A stretch of 64,000 nt of DNA from Malus domestica (taxonomy: Eukaryota > Streptophyta > Magnoliopsida > Rosales > Rosaceae). Under the pieces are notes generated by a model. It searched no databases. It was not told the origin of the DNA and saw only the letters and a program-made list of their open reading frames with translations. The DNA is taken from the NCBI RefSeq assembly GCF_042453785.1, contig NC_091665.1:5281501-5345500 (forward strand), in the 5' to 3' direction. Shown piece by piece: positions 19,082 through 30,206 of the stretch; within the stretch, counting starts at the first letter, position 1; each line of letters opens with the position of its first letter. Position numbers and translations under genes: made by a program.

Positions 19082-21210
19082 ATGAATTTCAACAACGTTA
19101 AGGTTCCGAAAGTTCCCGGTGGTGGTGCAGTTTCTGCTTTGCTTAAGGTTGGCATAATTGGTGGGCTTGGCTTGTATGGAGCTGCCAACAGTCTGTACAA
19201 TGTCGAGGGAGGGCATCGAGCCATTGTGTTCAACCGGATAATCGGTGTCAAGGACAAGGTTATAGGTCTAATCTCTACTGTTGCATTTTATCTGTATTTC
19301 AAGGTTATACTTGAGTAGATTTTATGAACGAAGTTGCATTTTCAAATGTAGTATTACTGTGGCTTGATTTGAATGGCCAGCCCCAAAAGCTCTTGACTTT
19401 AATAACCATATTTATACGGGGTTATATGCTATCTGTTGAGATGGTTCCAACAGAGATTAGCGATCCTATGTGAAGAGAAACTTCCCAGGATGCTTGTATC
19501 CTTTGTAGACAATTTATCCTAAATGAGGTTCGCCCCTCCAGTTATAAAACTAATGGGGTTTACCCGAGTCATATGCTTAATTTGTTCAAGTTAAGGACGA
19601 GTCTAACACACCTGTCGACTTACTTTGTGTGTGTGAAACGTCTTTCAGGTCTATCCAGAGGGTACACACCTCATCATTCCATGGTTTGAGAGGCCAGTCA
19701 TTTATGATGTCCGTGCACGACCTCATCTAGTGGAGAGTACTTCTGGGAGCCGTGATCTCCAAATGGTTGATATCTTTTTCCTTCCTTGCTGTTAAACGGA
19801 ATTTTGACAACTTCATGGCTTGTAATTTTGACAATAGATAAATCTCTATTCTGTTTTATGTATGTGATGTATGCATAGTGTTAGCATTTAAAACCGTATC
19901 CTCTTATGTTCAAAACATGTCTTTTCATCAGGATATACTTTCAAACAAGTTTTAATTACAGAGACAATTTAGTTATTTCGGTTTATGTTGTCTGCAGTCC
20001 TTGTCCTCAATGTTAAATTTTTGTTTTCTCATTGTGCTGTCCAGGTGAAAATTGGGCTTCGAGTGCTTACTCGACCTCTACCAGACCAGCTGCCTACAGT
20101 TTATCGGACTCTTGGTGAGAATTACAATGAGAGAGTCCTTCCTTCCATTGTTCATGAAACTTTGAAAGCTGTTGTTGCACAGTATAATGCTAGTCAGCTC
20201 ATTACTCAGAGAGAGGTAGGGAGAAACCCTCTTACTATACATATGTTCATTTTCCTTTCTAGTCAATTTGAAGTTTTCCCCCCTTTTTTTCATACCTTGT
20301 CCACTTGTATAGTTAATAGTTATTTAGATGAAGAGGTAGAAGTTCAAATGTTTCCTTAGTGTTGATTATTCTTTTTATGTTTAGACTGTCAGTAGGGAAA
20401 TACGAAAGATTTTGACTGAAAGGGCTGCCAATTTCAACATTGCGCTGGACGATGTGTCAATTACAACTCTTACTTTTGGGAAGGAGTTCACGGCTGCAAT
20501 TGAGGCCAAACAAGTGGCTGCACAGGAAGCTGAGAGAGCCAAGTTTGTTGTGGACAAGGCTGAACAAGACAAGAAGAGTGCTATCATCAGAGCAGAGGTG
20601 AGTTATAACACATTCTCAATACAGATAATATCTACTGTTCTTGACTTAATTGCAATTTTACCAGCCATTAAATCGAAAGTATTGGTTTTTAAGCGTATAG
20701 CTTGCTGAAAGCCATGGGAAAGCCACATGCATGAACCAACTACTTTATAGATCCTAAATCAAAATGTATCCCTAATTTTCATTATATTATGCTCATCGTT
20801 GAATTAGCATCAGTGATTTTATTTCTTAGTCCTGTGATGATCTTTAGAAACAAATCATACAAGTCCGTATATAGAATAAATTTGCATTTTACTAGTTGCG
20901 TCCAAGTACTCCATTTACGGGGAATAAGATGGACATAAAGTCGCAATATTCCTATATGAATGTGGGTGTTCCTCTTAAACTTTTGTTTTGCTTAAATCAT
21001 TTCTCTGTTGGTCAGGGAGAGGCGACAAGTGCCAAGCTGATTGGTGAAGCTATTGCAAACAATCCGGCATTTATTACACTGAGGAAGATTGAGGCTGCAA
21101 GAGAGATTGCACATACAATCTCAAATTCCGCAAACAAAGTTTTCTTGAACTCAGATGATCTGTTGCTGAACCTTCAGGAGATGAATTTGGATGTCAACAA
21201 GAAGAAATAG
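19082..21210 (+). CDS. PHB: Prohibitin, type II (PHB1/2/6-like)
   Basis: Five exons join in phase 0 into a 290-residue protein: 19082-19258, 19649-19765, 20045-20215, 20385-20597, 21016-21210. It starts [16 protein letters not shown] hydrophobic anchor ([17 protein letters not shown], about residues 23-39) follows, then the SPFH/prohibitin domain with [15 protein letters not shown] and [20 protein letters not shown], and a coiled coil with [20 protein letters not shown]. Length matches plant type II prohibitins. These form ring complexes with type I prohibitins in the inner mitochondrial membrane, supporting m-AAA protease control, cristae and biogenesis. Glu replaces the usual Gln in RAxGEATSAK at the exon 4/5 join, a harmless-looking change. 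TTTTCACAG just before the ATG suggests a 5'-UTR intron. Confidence 0.95.
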
Positions 21211-21597
21211 ACACTGCAGGTTGGACTTGTAATAATTTCGTTTCAGATTGTAAAATTGTGGAAATAGTTCCTTGAAGAGTTGAGCAATGGACCTTAGAGT
21301 TTACTTGTCTTTTGATACACCGCTAGTTGGCATGGCAATTGCTGTTCGCAGAGATAAATTTTGAACACTTAATGGAACTTTTCTGATGCAATTACTTGTA
21401 GGTGTTTCACATGTTATAATATCTGATGTTCATCCCGTCCCTCTATATTTTGCTCCATTTATGGTTGATAATTTTGTAAATTTCACTCATAGGCATGCCC
21501 TTCTTGAGCCTTCAAGGTGTGGCTTTTACCGGAGAAAAAATTTGGCCGGAAGTGTGCAGGCCGAATAGGCAACGGTATTTACTCTCCATTTGCGCTA

Positions 21598-21787
21598 CTA
21601 GTATTTTGCAAACAGTTGATCAGTCATGTGACTTCCAAACTGTTTCTGAATGATTCCCTCGCAAATGACCTTTATGCCTGCAACTGAAACCCACTGTTTA
21701 TCTTCGTCAATCTTCTTCTTTGGTAGCTCAAGGCATCCGTTTTCTCTTATGCTAAAATCTCCATTTTTATTTGTTTTTTCCATCACT
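21598..21787 (-). pseudogene. Possible last exon of an unrecognised minus-strand gene
   Basis: An open stretch after a plausible acceptor (CACTTGCAAG) encodes about 63 residues, including PKKKIDEDKQWVSVAGIK and ending MTDQLFAKY before a stop. The composition looks protein-like rather than random, and it would be convergent with prohibitin. I cannot name the family and did not find connecting exons with certainty, so it may be a relic. Confidence 0.3.
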
Positions 21788-21937
21788 CTTGCAAGTGAGG
21801 GAAAACATAGTGGCATGTTCAAAGTGTCCACATTGTTCTATTATTGACACGGGACGCTATACTAAGAGGAAAAGTAAGCATAATCAGAAGCAAAGTGATC
21901 AAAATTATTGCAAACTCATATGCGCATTCATACAAGT

Positions 21938-22123
21938 ACAACAACAACAAAGCTTTTTCCCAATTAAGTGGGGTCGGCTGTATGTCACTTCCTTCATTAG
22001 ATCCAAGTATTCTTAAGTTTTTCTTATATTCTCTTTCAAAGTCATTCTAGGTCTTTCTCTACCCCTTCGGCCCTGAACCTCTGTCCCGTAATTTCTTCTT
22101 CTAACCGGAGCGTCAGTAGGCCA
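21938..22123 (-). mobile_element. RTE-type LINE 3'-end fragment
   Basis: Read on the minus strand it ends CCGACCCCACTTAATTGGG...GTTGTTGTTGT, the usual 3' tail of plant RTE LINEs. Upstream there is relict RT-end sequence (AATGACTTTGAAAGAGAAT, CCGAAGGGGTAGAGAAAG). It is severely 5' truncated and non-coding. Confidence 0.75.
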
Positions 22124-23676
22124 ATCAGATTATAGTCTATATAATTCCTCATGATTGACAAAAACACAGAGAAAACCAGCAGCTAAACAAAATTACAAAG
22201 CAGAGCTCAAGACTGGAGTATAACTATTATACTAACTCGTGATTAAACTCTTAAACTCATAACAAGTAGTGTAAAAAACAAGAGCTTCCATTACATTCAC
22301 AGCTTCGCCGCTTAATTACCTAATGGGCTTTATTAAAATCAGCAGCTGCATACTTTGTATTTGTAGAAGCTCAGCTAAAGATACACCCGACGGACCACAT
22401 GTCTAATTTTAGCTGATTACAAAGTAACTTCACATATGTCCCCGATATCAATCAAGTCGTATCTTGAGAGGAGGGGATCAGAGAGAACCAAAGTTACAAG
22501 AGAACATAACAGGAATAAAAAATAAAAATGTATAATCAAAGATAATTCAGTATCAAAGTTATATGAAAACTCAGCCTTTTTTGCACTATATCAAGGTTCG
22601 AAACAAGAATTTCGAATTTTGAGTCTGATACCTAGCAGGAAAGTTAGAACTCTGAGCTAGAAGGAGAGAGAGAAAAATGTAATTGTAATTGTGTGCACCA
22701 CCCCTCTCTTGACAAACAAACCAGGTAAAAATTGGGACCTGTAATGGAAATCATCGAACCAAAAACAATTCCAACCGCAAGAGAAAAAGCAGTCAACACT
22801 CTTGTCACCAAAGCACCTTGGACAAAACTGAAAAGAACCAACCCATTTGGACCAACTACAGTTGAAGGTTGACAGAAAATGTTCAACAAAAATAACATCA
22901 CCAACATATTTGGACAGGCAGTAAATGATACAAATAAAGAATCACCATTTTTTTTTCTATTTGCATTTTCTAGAGTAAGAAAATAGGTTTATCAAGTATT
23001 AATCCGGTTCTATCTAGCGTTTCCAGCTTTAACATGTTCGTAGGGTTGCCTAACTCTAACCGCAAAAATTAGACACCGCCTAAACATAACTTCGTAATTC
23101 TGAGTCTTGATGTCAAACACTACCTAACAATCCCCTGCCCTAGAAAAAAGCAGTGTTCTTACTAACCACATTGTTAAAACTAGACCAGATGGCACAATAA
23201 TCATGTGATGTCTGATCAAAATGTCCCTGATTAACTAATAAATATATACGACAATTTAAATGCACTCAAATTACTCGACTTCTGAGAAATCAATCGAGTT
23301 ACGAAATAACATATGAGTCAACAAGAAAAAAGCACAAACAATCAAAATGCACTGATAATAGAAACCGGATAAAGCGTAACCTGTTCTCCTGTATCTAATG
23401 TCAATTTGACTATAGGTTGAATTTTTGATTTGGCATCTCTCAATGCCTCCATCTATGAGAAGGCAAGTACATTCGGATCTGACCAACATTAACATTAGAA
23501 AAAAGTGTTTATCACGAGATTGATATCACCTCTCCAGCAAACAGATATCCGATGCTACCACAGGGCAAGGCTACAAAACAGATCCCACAAGTAAGCTGCC
23601 CGTAGAAATGATGGTTTTACCAACACTTGAAAAGAGAAAAACAACCCGGTTACTAACAGAATAATTTTTTTTGGTT
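22124..23676. other. AT-rich intergenic DNA, nothing firm
   Basis: No gene, RNA or TE was recognised. One minus-strand open stretch (22644-22907) reads like a hydrophobic exon with GPNGLVLFSF but has no recognised relative. Confidence 0.4.
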
Positions 23677-23690
23677 ATTTGCCATGTACA

Positions 23691-23735
23691 TAGCCGACCC
23701 CACTTAGTGGGAAAAGGCTTTGTTGTTGTTGTTGT
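23691..23735 (+). mobile_element. 45-bp RTE LINE tail insertion with TSD
   Basis: The insert runs from TAGCCGACCCCACTTAGTGG to GTTGTTGTTGTTGT. It is bounded by a perfect 14-bp target duplication ATTTGCCATGTACA (23677-23690 and 23736-23749). An extremely short 5'-truncated retroposition of the same family as 21938-22123, in the opposite orientation. Confidence 0.9.
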
Positions 23736-23917
23736 ATTTGCCATGTACAGAAGGAGTACAATATTGGGAAATGCGACGCAAGTACAGAAAAATGATGAAA
23801 AGATTAATATGTAACTAGGTTGAATTCAAAAGATCTGTTCGTAATATCGATTCATTATAAAGACAAATGTGGCAGTACATTCATCATTGCGATGAATTTG
23901 CTGAGACATTAACAAAA

Positions 23918-24018
23918 AAAGGTCGTACCCAGTGCACAAGGCTCCCGCTTTATGCAGGGTCTGGGAGAGGTGAATGTCGGCTAGCCTTACCCCCATTTAT
24001 GGAGAGGCTGCTCCCAAT
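23918..24018 (+). mobile_element. 101-bp SINE-like retroposon with TSD
   Basis: The insert holds CCCAGTGCACAAGGCTCCCG, GCAGGGTCTGGGAGAGG and CTTACCCCCATTTATGGAG, a word set I associate with widespread plant short retroposons. It is flanked by a 15-bp direct repeat GAGACATTAACAAAA (23903-23917 and 24019-24033). The family name is not certain. Confidence 0.8.
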
Positions 24019-24177
24019 GAGACATTAACAAAAGAAACAAAAAAAAAATTCAAATCCTATATGCTAAGAAGGAAATCACTATCTCTAATGATCAAAACTG
24101 TGAATGTGTCTGCACAAACCGTGGGAATTAGACAGTCACTGTCACCTCTGTATATCCTATATTGATCAGACACACAA

Positions 24178-25308
24178 TCACGACCACTCATCCACAAGCA
24201 ACTGATCGCATCCAAGTTGCTCCTGTGGCGATTCAACCGTTCCCAACCACCGTTCAAAGTCTAGGATCAATGGGTCAGTGCGTAAAAGATATTCTTCATC
24301 GCTAGTAAAATCAAAACCTTCAACAGGTAACGAAAAATCCCCAGTTTCTCCAAGATACTTTTCATTGCTTAAAAGAAATTCTTCTTCGCTGCCAAAGCAT
24401 ATTGGGTAAGTAGAAACATCATACATCGGCATTGCAACATTACCGTCAATGCTGCTTATGCACTCATCATCATGATTCATGTTGCATTCAATTTCATCAA
24501 AAGGCACAACAGAAGGAGTATTGCTTTGATCAATGGAATTAGTGATCACATTCACACTAGTAATTTGTGATCCCAGTTCTTTTCTTGCCCTCTTCTTAAT
24601 CGACGGCTTCTCATTCAATAGTTCCTTTCTTTGTGTCTTTTTAACCGGCGACTTCTCATTCAATAGTTCCTTTCTTTGTGTCTTTTTAACCGGCGACTTC
24701 TCATTCAATAGATCTTTTCTTGCTCTCTTAATAGCCGGCTCCTCATTCAATATTTCTTTTCTAGCTCTCTTCTTAATTGGGGGCTTCTCGTTGAATTCTT
24801 GAGGTAAATTCATGTTTGCACACCTGGATCTGGAGCTCCTTTTAAGTCGGGAAAGAACTACTTTACGATCGGAGTGAGCAACTGGATTAGGATTAGGAAG
24901 AAGACAGTATTCTTCTAACAGCCATTCACCATCATTCTCGCACCCTTTATTTTTATAACTGAAATTCCGTTTTTCCCCAATTGGATTTCCATCCAAGGCT
25001 TCAATTCGCGAGAAGGAGGTTGCCTTCCAAGAGCCTCCAGCTTCGATAGAGCGTTTGTGGTTCTTCTTCGAATGCTGCAGCTCGTAAAACAAGAAGAGAT
25101 CTTGATCGAGGAAGGAATTTCCCCCGAATTTTTCCCACACCACCCAGGGTTGTGCGCTGCCGAAGAGATTGAACTCGTGAAGAAAGGGAATGTCTAATGG
25201 CTCTCCGGCGACGGCTCTCAGACGAAGATAACTGACCAATTCTTGATCAGTTGGATGAAACCGACAGCCCAACGGCATACCCCAATAACCCAGATTCGGA
25301 ATACCCAT
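24178..25308 (-). CDS. Divergent NAC-domain protein with a 15-residue repeat array
   Basis: An intronless 376-residue frame; the first ATG is at 25308 (MGIPNLGYWG), because the in-frame codon upstream is GTG. Residues 10-160 give a diverged NAC DNA-binding domain: GCRFHPTDQELVSYL (subdomain A), HEFNLFG..PWVVWEKF (B), FYELQHSKKNHKRS..GGSWKATS (C), GEKRNFSYKNKG..EWLLEEYCL (D) and VLSRLKRS (E). The normal PPG before FRFHPT is PLG and the WYFF box is FLFY, so it is atypical. Residues about 173-245 are five tandem 15-aa units of the form NEKxPxKKxxRKELL, giving a strongly basic linker. The C-terminal third is acidic (DDECISS, SEEEFLLS, DEEYLLR), consistent with an activation domain. NAC proteins act in the nucleus as transcription factors. 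A 5'-UTR intron donor is plausible near 25440. Confidence 0.85.
   Translation of the reverse strand: MGIPNLGYWGMPLGCRFHPTDQELVSYLRLRAVAGEPLDIPFLHEFNLFGSAQPWVVWEKFGGNSFLDQDLFLFYELQHSKKNHKRSIEAGGSWKATSFSRIEALDGNPIGEKRNFSYKNKGCENDGEWLLEEYCLLPNPNPVAHSDRKVVLSRLKRSSRSRCANMNLPQEFNEKPPIKKRARKEILNEEPAIKRARKDLLNEKSPVKKTQRKELLNEKSPVKKTQRKELLNEKPSIKKRARKELGSQITSVNVITNSIDQSNTPSVVPFDEIECNMNHDDECISSIDGNVAMPMYDVSTYPICFGSEEEFLLSNEKYLGETGDFSLPVEGFDFTSDEEYLLRTDPLILDFERWLGTVESPQEQLGCDQLLVDEWS
24574..24792 (-). repeat. 45-bp coding minisatellite in the NAC gene
   Basis: Five in-frame units encode NEK(S/P)xVKKxxRKELL-like peptides. Units three and four are almost identical at the DNA level, which implies recent expansion. 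The matching region is absent from the truncated second NAC copy. Confidence 0.88.
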
Positions 25309-26296
25309 TGTTGATCGCACGCAGTTTCAATTTAATGCAAAAATAAACAAACAATACAAAAGCAACGAAACGAAACGAAATCCCTAATTGTAATTCAAAT
25401 TGTAAAATAATGCGAGAAAATTAAGAGAAGAAAAAGGGAACCTGGAAATTGATTTCGATTTCGGTCTTTGTTTCTCCGTTCGCCGACCGAGAACAGAAGA
25501 GAAGCTCTATCGTCTTCGCCGGTTCGTTCGCAAGCAACTGAAGAAGCAGAAAACGTGGAATCGATTTCTGTTCACCTAGATCGCGATTGGCGTTCACAAA
25601 TTCAAATCCAAACACAGAGAGAGAGAGAGAGAGAGATCAGGTGTGAGAGGGAGGGGTTTTGAAATCTGAATAAATCAAATATGACCGTTTGGGAATTGGA
25701 TGTTATCGTTGGAACTTGAAAGCATTGAATGCAGGACGCTCCTCAGTACTCACCGCTTAAGCGCGGCTTTTTATCACGTGCGTTTTTCTTTTCTTTGTCA
25801 TTGGCGCCAACTGAAAATTGGGCTGGGCCGCTAGCTTCATTTTATTTGTTGGTTCCAATTTTTTTTTTAAGGTTAATATTATTTTGCCCTGAAAATTTCA
25901 AGTGCGATTACGAGCTTAAAACTTTTTGAAAGGTTGTAAAATTTCAAATTATGTACGTGTGAAGACTCTAAGACAACACAGGTTACTTCTCCACATGGTG
26001 TCGTATGATCGGCACCAAATGTTACGATGATAGTGTATCTGTGTCATGTAAGTTGTTCTCATGTTCTCCGTAGTTATAATCTAACGGTGTTGCACACCAC
26101 CTAGCTAGGTTTGGTCTCCCAGTAAGTTCCCCCTTTACTTTGGAGTACCTTCCTTATGTCATTCAAGACGTTCGTCTCCAAAACCAAGAAAATCTTGTTT
26201 CTTAGTTGACAAGTTAAATTTATATCACTTAAAATTTTTGTTTCATTTATGTATGTGAGCACCTCAACATATCCAAAACAAAAAACAGAAATTGTG

Positions 26297-26481
26297 GAGA
26301 GATCATCAGCTTCATCAGGAGGATCACAGCCTCACACATATGGCCGCTTTATCTTTGATAAGAAGAGGAGAAGCTCCGCGCACAGCTCTGACAGCTTCCA
26401 CCTTGTACGGTTTTAGAGGAAGGAAACAGTCCGTTGTTGGTTCTTCCATACACCTGATCCAATATCCGTTGCTCAATGTGT
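26297..26481 (-). pseudogene. NO VEIN-like exon fragment, copy A
   Basis: On the minus strand it encodes a segment with ELLLFLSKIKRPYV preceded by PLKPYKVEA, resembling a conserved region of NOV-type GHKL-ATPase-domain nuclear proteins. Compared with copy B it lacks 12 bases, in frame. No neighbouring exons of such a gene were found, so it is a fragment. Confidence 0.4.
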
Positions 26482-26580
26482 GAGGCTGTGATGTGAGCTC
26501 ACAAGAAACGCGCTTTTAAATCTGATTCCTGCAAGCAACATTAGTATTGAGTTCAACTTGATAATCAGTAGTTATTCTAC

Positions 26581-27469
26581 TCAACTCTTGTAAGGAATGA
26601 AGATAGCGACTCAAAGAATAAAGTATGTTCAAATTCCTTTCTTTTACGAGTACAAACTAAAACATACAAGGGTTAATCAAGTTAATTAAACAGATTAATT
26701 AAACAGAAACGACATGAAACCCTTTTACATATCCCCGCTATGGCAAGCCCTGATGCCACAGGCTTAAGATAGTAGCTAGAAGACCAACCCAACAATGCAT
26801 ACTAATCACAAGTAAATAACTACTTAACACAACGCATGCTAACTTTTCCCCTCAGTAGGAGCCATTAGGAATTGAATACAAGAATCGACAGAAAACTAGG
26901 CTCTAATAAGCGACTGATTTGCAATGCCTCAGTCGAAACTTATATGCTACTCCATTCCACCTACTAAATATTGAAGGTACCGTCAATGAAAGCTTTATTG
27001 GCACGAGTCAAAATTAAATGATTCAAAGATATGCAAGAGAAGTAGGCATTCATTAAGAATTAATGAGCCCCTTGTATGGACACGAAAAACTTCATTCCAT
27101 CTAACTAGAGTCACAATCAGGAGCACCAAGGCAAGAAGCCTCGTTTGAGTAAGTTACAATCATGTCCTCCTAACAAAATTATACGCATCAAGGCAAGCAG
27201 ACTCATTAGACGGTATGCATAAAATTGAGTATAATGTAAGCAGAAGCTATAGAAGACTACACTAGTATATTGTATATTTCCAAGTTGAACCTTTGTGGCC
27301 CTAAGCATTACAATATGTACAATCTGAACTTTTGTGGCCTAAATCCGCGTATATCAAAAAGTAAACACAACAAACAAGGCAAACAAAAAACCAATCAAAA
27401 TAATATGGCAGCAGGGTACTCCTACTACAATTAAAGCCCCTTGTTACAATCTAATAAGAGGTTAGCTAC
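26581..27469. other. 890-bp segment present only in copy A
   Basis: Bounded by TTCTAC and GCTAC, sharing CTAC. It is missing from the otherwise collinear copy B, where TTATTCTAC runs straight into TTACCTAAATTC. No coding or TE hallmarks were seen. It is either an insertion in A or a microhomology deletion in B. Confidence 0.7.
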
Positions 27470-27840
27470 TTACCTAAATTCATGCAGTGGAGTATCTCCT
27501 GATCCTCCTCTCTGATCAGCCGGTTTTTTTTTTTCCACTTCTCAACTTCGAAACAGGGTAAAAGTCTCAACAAAGATAACTGGATATATGGATGTGTAAG
27601 AAAATTTATTGAAGATAATAAGCTTTCATGAAAAAAATATTGAGCACATTCAACTAACACATTTAATTGTGGGTGAAACTGAAAACACATTTAATATCCA
27701 TTTACTGGAAAGAAAATAGTACAATCGCTCAAAGATAACTGGTAGAAAAGAACATGGAGAGACGGTGCCACAAGAAGTATGAGGATTTCTCGCTTGCTTT
27801 TACTCAACTACATTGTCATAATCTGACTAAAATAATAGGT

Positions 27841-28245
27841 AAGTATTCTTCTAACAGCCATTCACCATCATTCTCGCACCCTTTATTCTTGTAACTGAAA
27901 TTCCGTTTTCCCCCAATTGGATTTCCATTCAAGGCTTCAATTCGCGAGAAGGAGGTTGCCTTCCAAGAGCCTCCAGCTTCGATAGAGCGTTTGTGGTTCT
28001 TCTTCGAATGCTGCAGCTCGTAAAACAAGAAGAGATCTTGATCGAGGAAGGAATTTCCCCCGAAATTTTTCCCACACCACCCAGGGTTGTGCGCTGCCGA
28101 AGAGATTGAACTCGTGAAGAAAGGGAATGCCTAATGGCGCTCCGGCGACGGCTCTCCGACGAAGATAACTGACCAATTCTTGATCAGTTGGATGAAACCA
28201 ACAGCCCAACGGCATACCCCAATAACCCAGGTTCGGAATACCCAT
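27841..28245 (-). pseudogene. Truncated, frameshifted NAC copy
   Basis: It starts at ATG 28245 with the same MGIPNLGYWGMPLGC opening as the gene at 24178-25308. An extra A in the run at about 28062-28070 shifts the frame after WEKF. The duplication breakpoint at 27839 removes everything after subdomain D (LLEEY), including subdomain E, the 15-aa repeats and the acidic tail. It retains the promoter and leader, so it could still be transcribed, but no full NAC domain can be made. Confidence 0.88.
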
Positions 28246-29164
28246 TGTTGATCGCACGCAGTTTCAATTTAATTCAAAAAATAAACAAACAAAACAAAAG
28301 CAACGAAACGAAATCTCTAATTATAATTCAAATTGTAAAATAATGCGAGAAAATTAAGAGAAAGAAAAAGCAAACCTGGAAATTGATTTCGATTTCGGCA
28401 GTTGCTTCTCCGTCCGCCGAGCGAGAACAGAAGAGAAGCTCTATCGCCTTCGCCCGTTCGTTCGCAAACAACAACTGAAGAAGAAGAACACGTCGAAATC
28501 GATTTCCGTTGTTCACCTCGATCGCGATCGGCGTTCACAAAATTCAAATTCAAACACAGAGACTGAGAGAGAGAGAGCGACAAGGAACAGAGAGATCAAG
28601 TATGAGGGAGAGATGGGTTTTGAAATTTGAACAAAGTAAATATGACCGTTTGGGAATTGGAAGTTACCGCTTAAGCGCGGCTTTTTATCACGTGCGGTTT
28701 TCTTTTCACTTTACTTGGCGCCAACTGAAAATTTGATGGGCTGGGCCGCTAGCTACATTTTGTTTTTTTGGGCTACAAATCATTTTCTTTTGTCTTGTTG
28801 GTTCCACTTCTTTTTTAGGGTTAATGTTATTTTGCCCTGAAAATTTTAACTGCTTAACACATAATTCTAATGTATAAGCTTAAAACTTTCTAAAAGGTTG
28901 TAAAATTTCAAATTATGTATGTGTGACGACTCTGAGACAACACTAGTTACTTATAAGTGTTTCTTCGCATGGTCTCTTATAATCAACAACAAACATCACG
29001 ATAATGGTGTGTTCGTATCATGTAAGTTGTTCTCATATCCTTTAGTTTGGTTCGAGCACCTTCCTTATGTCATTCAAGACGTTCGTCTCCAAAACTAATA
29101 AAATCTTGTTCTTAGTTTACTAGTTAATTTTATATCACTTAAAATTTGTTGTTTCATTTATGTG

Positions 29165-29401
29165 TCAGCACCTCAACATATCCAAAACAAAAAAAACAGA
29201 AATTGTGGAGACATCATCAGCTTCATCAGGAGGATCACAGCCTCGAACATATACGCGCTTTATCTTCGATAAGAAGAGGAGAAGCTCTGGGTACAGCTCT
29301 GACAGCTGCACTCTCGCAGCTTCCACCTTGTACGGTTTTAGAGGAAGGAAACAGTCCGTTGTTGGTTCTTCCATACACCTGATCCAATATCCGTTGCTCA
29401 A
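29165..29401 (-). pseudogene. NO VEIN-like exon fragment, copy B
   Basis: A 78-residue open stretch includes PLKPYKVEAARVQLSELYPE followed by a LLLFLSKIKRVYVRG segment, similar to NOV-type proteins. It retains the 12 bases missing in copy A. There are no flanking exons. Confidence 0.4.
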
Positions 29402-30206
29402 TATGTGAGGCTGTGACGTGAGCTCACAAGAAACGCGCTTTTAAATCTGTTTCCTGCAAGCAACATTAGTATTGAGTTCAACTTGATAATCAGTAGTTAT
29501 TCTACTTACCTAAATTCATGCAGTGGAGTATCTCCTGATTCTTCTCTACGATCAGCTGCTTTTTTCCACTTCTCACCTTTGAAACTGTACAAGTCTCAAC
29601 GAAGAACCAACATATAGCACAGTAATGGATGTGTAAGAAAATTTAATGAAGATAACAAGCTTTCATAAAAAAAACAAAAAAAACAAAAACTGGGCACATT
29701 CAACTAATACATTTAATCGTTGGTGGAAACACATTTAATATCTATTACTGGAAACGAATAGTATAATTGCTCAAAGATAACTGAGAAAAGAACATGCAGA
29801 GACGGTGCTAGAAGAAGTAAGTGGGTTTCCTGCTTGTTTTTCCTCAACTTCATTGTCATAATCTGACTAAAATCATAGGTAAGAATACAAAACATTCAGA
29901 AGCAAAAAATGTACCGTGTACAAGCTTAATCAGCAGCAACATATACAAGTCAAGTACTACAAACTACTTTGCTGGCTGGAGTAAACATAAACTCCAATAC
30001 TTGGTACAGTGTTGCTATTACAGATGAATACGAGCATCCAAGCGTGAAACAAAAACCAAATAGTGTATGCTATGTGCAACTCCGGTACCGGCAGCGGAAG
30101 GAAAATAACTTTGATGAATTTTCCTAACATTTGTGTAGTTAAGAAAAAGTTAGAACCTTCAATGGATAAAAACAAAAGGAACCCCATTGCTTCGAAGCAT
30201 TATCAG

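Larger units (their letters stand above)
24906..27838. repeat. Tandem segmental duplication, copy A
   Basis: The segment starts inside the NAC frame (TATTCTTCTAACAGCC) and ends at CTGACTAAAATAATAGGTAAG. It is collinear with 27839-29885 throughout: NAC 5' half, leader, promoter, a NOV-like exon, and CATGCAGTGGAGTATCTCC. It holds about 890 bp (26581-27469) that copy B lacks. Confidence 0.9.
27839..29885. repeat. Tandem segmental duplication, copy B
   Basis: Joined directly to copy A at GGTAAG|TATTCTTC and ending at CATAGGTAAGAATAC. It contains the NAC pseudogene, its leader and promoter, and the second NOV-like fragment. By eye it differs from copy A by scattered substitutions and small indels besides the 890-bp gap. 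Confidence 0.9.

Noticed and set aside
18599..19318. 239-codon frame that includes the prohibitin start
   Set aside because: It begins at a non-ATG codon and reads through leader and intron-like T-rich sequence. The real first exon starts at 19082 and ends at 19258 at a GT donor.
22644..22907. Hydrophobic minus-strand frame with GPNGLVLFSF
   Set aside because: It looks somewhat protein-like, but no family, splice partners or promoter could be supported.
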